Shown here: in pieces, positions 1 through 4,722 of the stretch | Numbering within the stretch: position 1 is the first letter of the stretch | Layout: every line of letters begins with the position of its first letter | Source of the DNA: Bacteroidales bacterium | GTDB lineage: Bacteria; Bacteroidota; Bacteroidia; Bacteroidales; Dysgonomonadaceae | NCBI GenBank assembly: GCA_012728155.1 | Contig: JAAYFR010000072.1 | Coordinates: 1-9,063 of the forward strand | Reading direction: 5' to 3' | Length of the DNA stretch: 9,063 bases | The notes under the pieces: model-generated | What the model saw: only the letters and a program-made list of their open reading frames with translations | Told to the model about the DNA's origin: nothing | The model's database searches: none | Program-made: the position numbers and the translations under genes

Positions 1-2
1 AT

Positions 3-98
3 ATGAAACGAGCATGATAATTGTTCTCACACAAGAACATGACTAAAAGCGAGTTCCATACGACACCTTTGAAAATAAATAATTTTAGTCGTATGAAA
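3..98 (+). repeat. Left copy of a shared leader repeat upstream of the small membrane protein gene
   Basis: This segment recurs on the opposite strand at 2582-2753, in front of the other operon of this block. The first 19 bases, ATGAAACGAGCATGATAAT (3-21), are identical in both copies. Positions 22-40 match without gaps but are clearly diverged. Positions 41-73 differ at only four sites (43, 46, 56, 61). Positions 69-98, which include the start codon at 93-95, are identical over 30 bases. This copy lacks a 76-base stretch that the other has, and the break falls at a TTGAA. Two perfect 8-bp inverted repeats lie inside: 41-48 with 83-90, and 57-64 with 88-95. It is probably a duplicated promoter or 5' untranslated region; what it does is inferred. 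Confidence 0.85.
41..95 (+). promoter_or_regulatory. Candidate start-codon-sequestering RNA switch (two overlapping stems)
   Basis: GACTAAAA (41-48) is the reverse complement of TTTTAGTC (83-90), and CATACGAC (57-64) is the reverse complement of GTCGTATG (88-95). The two 3' arms share bases 88-90, so the full stems exclude each other. The second stem buries the ATG at 93-95. In the other leader copy the arms become GATTAGAA and CATATGAC, which can still pair through three G-U wobbles. This would fit a translational on/off element. A DNA operator made of overlapping palindromes is an alternative reading. Confidence 0.4.
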
Positions 99-338
99 GT
101 TTTTTTTAAGAAGCATTGGTTGAAGATGGTCGGAATATTAGTCGGTGCATTGGTGGGATATATTTATTACCATTATGTGGGATGTTTGAGCGGGACTTGC
201 CCCATCACTTCCAACCCTTATAGAATGATGATCTATGGGGCACTGGTTGGTTATCTCCTTTTCGATCTTTTTTCAAGTGATAGAAAACCGAAAAATGCAA
301 AAGAGATATCCAACAATAAGATCAATGAGAACAACTAA
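93..338 (+). CDS. Small two-helix membrane protein with Cys pair (DUF6132-like)
   Basis: This 81-residue protein is predicted to be an inner-membrane hairpin, with helices at about residues 12-30 and 45-61. Between them lies a loop with GCLSGTCPITSNP, containing Cys31 and Cys36. The motif GALVGY occurs in both helices (18-23 and 49-54), suggesting an internal duplication. A hydrophilic Lys/Asn-rich tail follows. The architecture and the Cys-loop resemble the small DUF6132 membrane proteins of Bacteroidota; that name is from memory, not a search. An in-frame ATG exists at 21, but 93 is preferred because the upstream bases belong to a leader shared with an unrelated gene, and the protein then opens with a normal Lys-rich N terminus. 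It is followed after 10 bases by a thioredoxin lipoprotein gene, so the cysteines may be a redox partner site (inference). Confidence 0.75.
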   Translation: MKVFFKKHWLKMVGILVGALVGYIYYHYVGCLSGTCPITSNPYRMMIYGALVGYLLFDLFSSDRKPKNAKEISNNKINENN

Positions 339-348
339 ATGTAACAAT

Positions 349-852
349 ATGATGAAAACAAATTTTTTAGTAGCGGCAGTAGCTTTGGTATTTATATTTG
401 CTTCTTGTAATAACAGTGCTCAAAAGGCTGAATCAAAAGATGGTGAAACGAACGTGATTAAAACAAAAGATAGTATGACAACAACAAAAAAGACAATTCA
501 ATTGAGTAGGGCTGACTTTTTGACAAAAGTGGCCAATTTCGAAGCAAATCCCAATGAATGGGTTTACTTGGGTGACAAACCCTGTATCATTGATTTTTAC
601 GCCGACTGGTGTGGTCCATGCAAGATGGTTGCTCCCATTTTAGAAGAGCTGGCCAACGAATATGATGGCGAAATCTATATCTACAAAGTGGATACGGAGG
701 CAGAGCAGCAGCTGGCTGCGGAGTTCGGTATCCGGAGTATACCCTCCCTCCTTTTTGTGCCGATGGGAGAAGCCCCGCAGATGGCACAGGGAGCGCTTCC
801 AAAAGATGCGTTCAAGCAAGCTATTGAAGATGTGCTGTTGAAAAAATCATAA
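349..852 (+). CDS. Thioredoxin-fold lipoprotein
   Basis: This 167-residue exported thiol-disulfide oxidoreductase has a hydrophobic signal peptide ending in a lipobox-like FASC. Cys20 would be lipidated, and a polar linker runs to about residue 48. The thioredoxin domain covers roughly 50-165: FYADWCGPC with the redox pair Cys88 and Cys91, the buried Asp82, and the cis-proline segment RSIPS at 129-133. One extra cysteine, Cys79, lies just before the active site. The WCGPC motif is that of classical thioredoxins, which usually reduce disulfides. The lipid anchor places the domain in the periplasm or at the inner face of the outer membrane. The reading frame opens further upstream at 235, but that extension overlaps the preceding gene and hides the signal peptide. 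A start at 349 or 352 gives a proper signal. It forms an operon with the Cys-pair membrane protein 10 bases upstream, a plausible electron donor or partner (inference). Confidence 0.9.
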   Translation: MMKTNFLVAAVALVFIFASCNNSAQKAESKDGETNVIKTKDSMTTTKKTIQLSRADFLTKVANFEANPNEWVYLGDKPCIIDFYADWCGPCKMVAPILEELANEYDGEIYIYKVDTEAEQQLAAEFGIRSIPSLLFVPMGEAPQMAQGALPKDAFKQAIEDVLLKKS

Positions 853-865
853 ATCCGCGGAAAGA

Positions 866-893
866 TGGATCAAGTTCTACGAAAAATGATCCA
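866..893 (+). terminator. Stem-loop just after the thioredoxin gene
   Basis: TGGATCA (866-872) and TGATCCA (887-893) form a perfect 7-bp inverted repeat with a 14-base loop, starting 13 bases after the stop codon. No T-tract follows, so it may protect the mRNA 3' end or assist the stronger terminator just downstream rather than terminate by itself. Confidence 0.4.
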
Positions 894-905
894 ATAATAG
901 AAGTG

Positions 906-945
906 AACGGATGTACTCGTGTGAGTCGCATCCGTTTCTTTTTTA
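906..945 (+). terminator. Rho-independent terminator of the plus-strand operon
   Basis: AACGGATG (906-913) pairs with CATCCGTT (929-936). Inside, ACTC (915-918) pairs with GAGT (923-926) around a GTGT loop, and a T-rich run follows (935-945, interrupted by one C). This is a convincing intrinsic terminator for the thioredoxin unit. A competing hairpin also exists: GAGTCG (923-928) with CGACTC (950-955), followed by TTTT. Confidence 0.75.
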
Positions 946-960
946 TTATCGACTCTTTTA

Positions 961-989
961 GTTACCGTTGTAACTGTTACATGGGTAAC
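961..989 (-). terminator. Hairpin after the outer-membrane protein gene, possible weak terminator
   Basis: GTTACC (961-966) and GGTAAC (984-989) form a 6-bp inverted repeat 11 bases beyond the stop codon of the minus-strand gene. A second small repeat, GTAAC/GTTAC (970-974, 976-980), lies inside. There is no U-tract on the minus strand, so termination here is uncertain. It is the only hairpin placed to end this unit before the plus-strand terminator. Confidence 0.3.
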
Positions 990-999
990 AAAAAATGGC

Positions 1000-1539
1000 T
1001 TAGAAATGATAACTGACGCTTATCGAATAATTATCAAAGAGTCCAATATTGAGTATGGTCTGCCCATCTTTCACAGATGTGTAGGATATGATTTGATTGC
1101 CGAGGCAAATGCCAATGCTGGATGTAAGCATGTATTCAAAACTAATCAGGTTGAGGCCGAATCCCCACAATGTGTCAGTTCCGCCACCTTTCGAATTGAT
1201 CATGCCCCAACGTAGTCCGATGCCGGGAGTATAAATCAGACGATCATTAATGGAGAACGCATATAACAAATGGGGACTCACGATGTATTGATTGGTATTA
1301 CTGAGAAAGTCTCTTGAATAGCCCGCGTAACTTCCGATAATATATCGATATTTGTAAATATAACTGAGACTTACACCCCCTGAAAAAGATTGGGTGATGG
1401 TGGAGGAGACTCCGTCGAAAGTCTGACGCGTATCGCTGTAGGAGATGGCTCCGCCCAAGATATATTTCTTCATTTTCTGTGCATTGATAAAGCCGGCGCT
1501 AAGGCAAAGTAAAAGGAGTAAAGAAACTGTTTTTTTCAT
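1000..1539 (-). CDS. Small outer-membrane beta-barrel protein
   Basis: This 179-residue protein opens with a clear Sec signal peptide: MKKT, a Leu-rich core, and cleavage after INA at about residue 20. The mature part is made of short alternating hydrophobic/polar stretches rich in Gly, Tyr, Ser and aromatic residues, separated by polar turns. It ends SYHF with a C-terminal Phe, typical of the last strand of an outer-membrane barrel. The length would allow about eight strands, as in the OmpA/OmpW-like small barrels. Specific function cannot be told; no plug, TonB box or enzymatic motif is seen. It begins one base after the stop codon of the upstream membrane protein gene, so the two are almost certainly co-transcribed and probably translationally coupled. 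That suggests a shared envelope task (inference). Confidence 0.8.
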   Translation of the reverse strand: MKKTVSLLLLLCLSAGFINAQKMKKYILGGAISYSDTRQTFDGVSSTITQSFSGGVSLSYIYKYRYIIGSYAGYSRDFLSNTNQYIVSPHLLYAFSINDRLIYTPGIGLRWGMINSKGGGTDTLWGFGLNLISFEYMLTSSIGICLGNQIISYTSVKDGQTILNIGLFDNYSISVSYHF

Positions 1540-1540
1540 T

Positions 1541-2587
1541 TTATGCTGATTTTTGTTGTACTTTGTGCACGATATAAGCGATATAGTCTTTTTGCATACA
1601 GCGGCGTATCAATAAAGATGAGAGAGGTTTACCAATGATGGTTGCGTAGATGGTGATGAAAATGGAGAATTGAAAGAAATTCATATAGGGAAGATCAAAA
1701 AGGAGCATCAATGCGCGTAACACTATGGCTGAGAATATCATCACGAAAGAACAGACTAAAAGATAAAGGGGTATTTTCCTGATAGGCATCCAGGTGTACC
1801 ATCTGTTGTTTGTGGCCTGCTCCATCAATATCGGATCAGCCGTCTTTATGCTCTTATCCATTGCTCCGACTACACCGGAAGTGACCAGCACACCGGCAAT
1901 CAGTCCGAAAATAAGACCGGTAACAGGAATTCCGGAAGCGGTGGTCGGGAAAATGGTTACCGAACCGTCTGCCATCAATACTGCACCTCCCAGTATTGAA
2001 CCGATGATGATGTTCAAAGCGATATTTCCGGTGACACTACCGTAAATCTCTTTAAAGAGACCGATTCTAGGAATCGGATTCCGTACCGCCTGCGAACCTT
2101 GTCCGCCGGTTGACCAGTCGGGTTGGACATATCGAAAAATAGAATACTCCACTATTTTAACGCTTAACAGGGTGGTATAGATTAACTTGTAGATTAACCA
2201 TGGTTTAAACCTCATCTGTTGAATGCCGAAAAAACCGGTTATGAGTAAGTTAAGTCCCACTGTCAATACTCCGAAAAACAGAAAATAAAGGGTGCCTAAC
2301 GCGATGGGGTTTTTGGGTAGTTTTTGCATAAATGCACTTACAGGTACTTGGGAAGGCAGTTTGCCCTCTACCCGCAATTTCTTCATGATTCGTAGGACCC
2401 ACCACAAATCGATGCACAGAGTCAAAAATACACAGATCACCGAATCCAATATAAGCCCTTCGCGGTCAATGCCTCCGGGCCATTGGAACAGGAAGACAAC
2501 GCCGATATTGACCACGATCGTGATCAATATCGCTTTAACGTTGTCAATATAGGGAAGGTTTGTTGTTTTCATCTCTTCATTTTTCAT
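1541..2587 (-). CDS. Polytopic membrane protein of unknown function
   Basis: This 348-residue integral membrane protein has about eight hydrophobic helices, near residues 16-37, 46-66, 95-120, 128-150, 184-206, 220-245, 271-296 and 302-326. Glycine-rich helix segments stand out (GSILGGAVLM, GLIFGLIAGVLVTSGVVGAM). A longer soluble loop at about 151-183 carries DWSTGGQGSQAVRNPIPRIG. I do not recognise the family; no transporter signature, nucleotide-binding motif or catalytic motif is evident. The frame is open from 2617, but 2587 is chosen because it aligns exactly with the start of the left-hand leader copy. A start at 2572 (MKTTNLPYID) is also possible. The next gene, an outer-membrane barrel, begins one base after its stop. 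It lies 233 bases after the dehydrogenase gene on the same strand, behind its own leader. Confidence 0.75.
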   Translation of the reverse strand: MKNEEMKTTNLPYIDNVKAILITIVVNIGVVFLFQWPGGIDREGLILDSVICVFLTLCIDLWWVLRIMKKLRVEGKLPSQVPVSAFMQKLPKNPIALGTLYFLFFGVLTVGLNLLITGFFGIQQMRFKPWLIYKLIYTTLLSVKIVEYSIFRYVQPDWSTGGQGSQAVRNPIPRIGLFKEIYGSVTGNIALNIIIGSILGGAVLMADGSVTIFPTTASGIPVTGLIFGLIAGVLVTSGVVGAMDKSIKTADPILMEQATNNRWYTWMPIRKIPLYLLVCSFVMIFSAIVLRALMLLFDLPYMNFFQFSIFITIYATIIGKPLSSLLIRRCMQKDYIAYIVHKVQQKSA

Positions 2588-2753
2588 ACGACTAAAATTA
2601 TTTATTTTCAATTTCATTAGATTTTTTCTTCGCTCAACATAGTTAAAACAAGTTTTATCTCTGTATTCACTTTTCGAAAAAATTCAAAGGTGTCATATGA
2701 AACTCGCTTCTAATCATCTTCTTGAGTTGTGACGATTATCATGCTCGTTTCAT
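2582..2753 (-). repeat. Right copy of the shared leader repeat, with 76-base extra segment
   Basis: Read on the minus strand, this runs from ATGAAACGAGCATGATAAT (2753-2735) to the ATG at 2587-2585 and matches the leader at 3-98. The 30 bases 2611-2582 are identical to 69-98. A 76-base segment absent from the left copy lies between two TTGAA repeats (TTCAA on the plus strand at 2607-2611 and 2683-2687). The hairpin arms are 2715-2708 (GATTAGAA) and 2699-2692 (CATATGAC), pairing with 2597-2590 and 2592-2585. The extra segment also supplies an in-frame alternative ATG at 2617. Together with the left copy it forms an inverted repeat around a block of about 2.5 kb. Confidence 0.85.
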
Positions 2754-2772
2754 TCATTGTATCATTCAACCA

Positions 2773-2807
2773 TCTTCCTTGCCAGGATAGCGAGAAATGG
2801 CGGAAGA
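2773..2807 (-). terminator. Stem-loop after the dehydrogenase gene
   Basis: TCTTCC (2773-2778) pairs with GGAAGA (2802-2807), and GCCA (2781-2784) pairs with TGGC (2798-2801). This is a 10-bp stem broken by a 2-base bulge. It lies 14 bases beyond the dehydrogenase stop codon and before the next leader, the right place to end the enzyme transcript. No clear U-tract follows on the minus strand, so the call is tentative. Confidence 0.4.
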
Positions 2808-2820
2808 ATACCTGTTATAG

Positions 2821-3633
2821 TCAAAAGGCCAAAACTCCTTTCTTTCTTTGGCGGGCAACATCCAACAGATATTGGTCGACACCCTCTCTGTGCGCTTCGT
2901 CAAAACAATTTACTGACCCCTCCGCATCAGAATCATCCCCGAAAATTAACCGGTCGTTGTTGACAACTCCGTTCAGTATACGGCTTGCAGACTGTTCTGC
3001 CGTTTGGGCTATTGCCGGTATGGGATTGTCTCCCCAAATGGCGGTGGCAGTCGTCCCGGGCGTGGCGGCCGATATTTTTATATTATCGTCCCAGTATTCA
3101 TAACGCAATGCCAGCGTAAGCGAATTGAGTGCTGCTTTTGTGGCTGCGTAACGAGACTGGAAAGCCATGGGGTAGAATGCGATCCCTGAAATGGTGTTGA
3201 TGATCTGACCTCCTCCTTGTGCGATCATGACGGGCAAGACAGCCCTCATTCCGTACAGTGCGCTGAAAAAGTTAAGGGCGAACGCCTTTTCCCAATCCTC
3301 ATTGTCTAATTCGCTGAACCATCCCGTAAAGCCGACGCCTGCATTGTTAAACAACAGGTCAATCCGTTTCTCCATATAAACTAAGGATAATTTGACCAGC
3401 TCTTTCACTTCCTCTTCTTTGGTCACATCACATAGAATCCCTTTGATGCGATCGCCATATGCCGCTTTCAGTCGTGCTTCCTCTTTAACCAGGTTTGCGT
3501 GGTTTATATCGGCTATCACCACTTTTGCCGCATTGCTTTTCAGCAGCTCTTCCGCCAAAGCCAGGCCAATACCTGAAGCGCCTCCGGTTACCACTGCCAT
3601 TTTTCCTTTAAAATAATCTCGATTATAATCCAT
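2821..3633 (-). CDS. Short-chain dehydrogenase/reductase (classical SDR)
   Basis: This 270-residue cytosolic NAD(P)-dependent oxidoreductase would interconvert an alcohol and a ketone. The Rossmann fold begins at residue 12, with TGGASGIG at 16-23. Asp42 at the end of the second strand favours NAD(H) over NADP(H) by the usual SDR rule. CDV at 68-70 and NNAG at 96-99 follow. The catalytic set is Asn121, Ser149, Tyr162 and Lys166 (YAATK), all present, then the TPG loop at 191-193. Length is normal for the family with a modest C-terminal extension. The substrate cannot be deduced; hydroxysteroid dehydrogenases share this architecture, but so do many others. It is last in order after the decarboxylase-like and flavin-reductase genes, though a 203-base spacer with a hairpin precedes it. 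It may therefore have its own promoter or be only partly co-transcribed. Confidence 0.9.
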   Translation of the reverse strand: MDYNRDYFKGKMAVVTGGASGIGLALAEELLKSNAAKVVIADINHANLVKEEARLKAAYGDRIKGILCDVTKEEEVKELVKLSLVYMEKRIDLLFNNAGVGFTGWFSELDNEDWEKAFALNFFSALYGMRAVLPVMIAQGGGQIINTISGIAFYPMAFQSRYAATKAALNSLTLALRYEYWDDNIKISAATPGTTATAIWGDNPIPAIAQTAEQSASRILNGVVNNDRLIFGDDSDAEGSVNCFDEAHREGVDQYLLDVARQRKKGVLAF

Positions 3634-3836
3634 ATTGTTTTATTTTTAATGATTCAACTTAAATGGTAGACTTATACAGCTAAGGCGAAGATCTTTAAGA
3701 TATTTTGAGGAACCCATAGTCCGGGACGAACGTTAAAAAGAGTAGTTGTTTGAACGAAGTGGGTGCTACTCTTTTAGTGAACGAGGAGTGTAATGGGTCG
3801 CAAAATATCACCAGACAAGCGATTTAGTTGTATTCA
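3634..3836 (-). other. Intergenic spacer with nested inverted repeats
   Basis: Three nested complementary pairs surround one centre: GATATTTTG (3699-3707) with CAAAATATC (3801-3809), ACCCAT (3712-3717) with ATGGGT (3793-3798), and AAAAGAGTAG (3736-3745) with CTACTCTTTT (3766-3775). The sequence TGAACGA occurs twice, near 3750 and 3778, each followed by a G-rich stretch. No reading frame of note is present. It could be a structured 3' or 5' RNA, a small non-coding RNA, or the remains of a palindromic repetitive element. I do not recognise the family. Confidence 0.5.
3735..3775 (-). terminator. Probable terminator after the decarboxylase-family gene
   Basis: On the minus strand the transcript would read AAAAGAGTAG, a 20-base loop, then CTACTCTTTTT: a perfect 10-bp stem whose 3' arm ends in five U residues (3739-3735). 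It lies about 60 bases beyond the decarboxylase-family stop codon and could separate that gene from the dehydrogenase. The stem is only moderately GC-rich, so partial read-through is likely. Confidence 0.5.
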
Positions 3837-4685
3837 TCAGGGATAACGTTGGTGTGATTTGCAAAGCAAACTTCGGTCGTATCGCCCGGCAAAGAGGTAT
3901 TGCATGATTTTTTCTCCTTCTTCCTGGGGATATCGGTAGAGGGTCGACATGTCGCGTACGAAATTATCACAGACAGACCAGCCGGCTGACACCACGGACA
4001 CCACTGGTATTTCGCCCCAGGGGTCATCGATGGAAGAGGTGAATTTAACGGTTGCCGAGGCGGGCTCCCAACTATAGTAACGGGTTGGGCTGTCGTAATA
4101 GATCATCTCCAGATCATCGATCCCTGTTTCACTGTTCAGGCGGTATTTGTGAAGAAGACATCCTCCCTCCAAGAGGAGACCACCCGCTTGCGTTTGCGCC
4201 TTTTCCTGTTCCTGGTGAAAATCGGGTTGGTTATAGGCACCCATTTTCAACGCCACATCCACCAGTCGGACTCCATTCCGTTCTATATAGCAGTGCCCAT
4301 ACTCGTCGCATCTTTCCACTACAATCCGCTCACACAGTTTTTTGGGTAGTCCCGAACCTTCACGCCCTGTGAAAGCGCCCATCAACGCGCCGGGTCCGCT
4401 CAGCTGAAGATTGAAAAAGTAAACGCCGGTTTTCTCCTTGTAGCGGGCGATTACCCCGATGCCTCCCTCCATATACCACGGTGCGAAAGTCGGCTCCCGG
4501 ATGTTCACGATATAGAGGTAAAAAATGGGATTTTCGGGATCTGCAAGTTCAAGTGGGGGAGGAAGCAACCGTTGGACACTTCGGTCGGTGATGCCTGAGA
4601 GAAAAATTCCTTCCTGATTATTCATGGCCGCATCTTTTAAAAAACCGGCCATCTTTTCTTCTGGTGTAAAATAACTGCTCTGCAT
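3837..4685 (-). CDS. Acetoacetate decarboxylase-family protein
   Basis: This 282-residue protein has the acetoacetate decarboxylase fold. Family marks are RLLPPPLEL at 39-47, the YMEGG segment with Glu73, and REGSGLPKK at 108-116. Lys115 and Lys116 match the adjacent lysine pair of the clostridial enzyme, where the first forms the Schiff base with the keto substrate. The catalytic machinery therefore looks intact. Family members also include aldolase/dehydratase-like enzymes, so decarboxylation of acetoacetate itself is not assured. The protein is somewhat longer than typical (about 245-250). The frame is open to 4775, overlapping the upstream gene, but 4685 is preferred. It gives MQSSYFTPEE, is preceded by an A-rich tract (AAAAAAAGAAATT), and leaves 37 bases after the upstream stop. 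Its place between two redox enzymes points to a role on a beta-keto intermediate (inference). Confidence 0.85.
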   Translation of the reverse strand: MQSSYFTPEEKMAGFLKDAAMNNQEGIFLSGITDRSVQRLLPPPLELADPENPIFYLYIVNIREPTFAPWYMEGGIGVIARYKEKTGVYFFNLQLSGPGALMGAFTGREGSGLPKKLCERIVVERCDEYGHCYIERNGVRLVDVALKMGAYNQPDFHQEQEKAQTQAGGLLLEGGCLLHKYRLNSETGIDDLEMIYYDSPTRYYSWEPASATVKFTSSIDDPWGEIPVVSVVSAGWSVCDNFVRDMSTLYRYPQEEGEKIMQYLFAGRYDRSLLCKSHQRYP

Positions 4686-4722
4686 AATTTCTTTTTTTAT
4701 AGGTTTAAATTCTTTACGTACT

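Noticed and set aside
21..92. N-terminal extension of the small membrane protein (start at 21).
   Set aside because: The extra 24 codons coincide with the leader repeat shared with an unrelated gene, and the two copies do not conserve the extension as protein. The start at 93 aligns with the other gene's start.
235..348. Long form of the thioredoxin gene starting inside the preceding gene.
   Set aside because: The extension overlaps a real gene in another frame and would bury the lipoprotein signal peptide that begins at 349.
1..2753. Insertion sequence or composite transposon bounded by the inverted leader copies.
   Set aside because: There is no transposase, integrase or recombinase gene inside, no target-site duplication can be seen, and the repeats end at start codons, as regulatory leaders would.
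2762..2830. Possible frameshift at the 3' end of the dehydrogenase gene: another minus-strand frame continues as TGILPPFLAILARKMVE after the stop.
   Set aside because: All SDR motifs and a full-length 270-residue product are already present, and the ending ARQRKKGVLAF is a plausible natural C terminus. The extra stretch is short enough to be chance.
2729..3103. Plus-strand open frame of 124 codons.
   Set aside because: It lies mostly antisense to the dehydrogenase gene, has no coherent domain, and its first part overlaps the end of the leader repeat.
3634..3836. tRNA or CRISPR array in the spacer.
   Set aside because: No cloverleaf or T-loop consensus and no regularly spaced repeats were found; only nested inverted repeats and one pair of short direct repeats.
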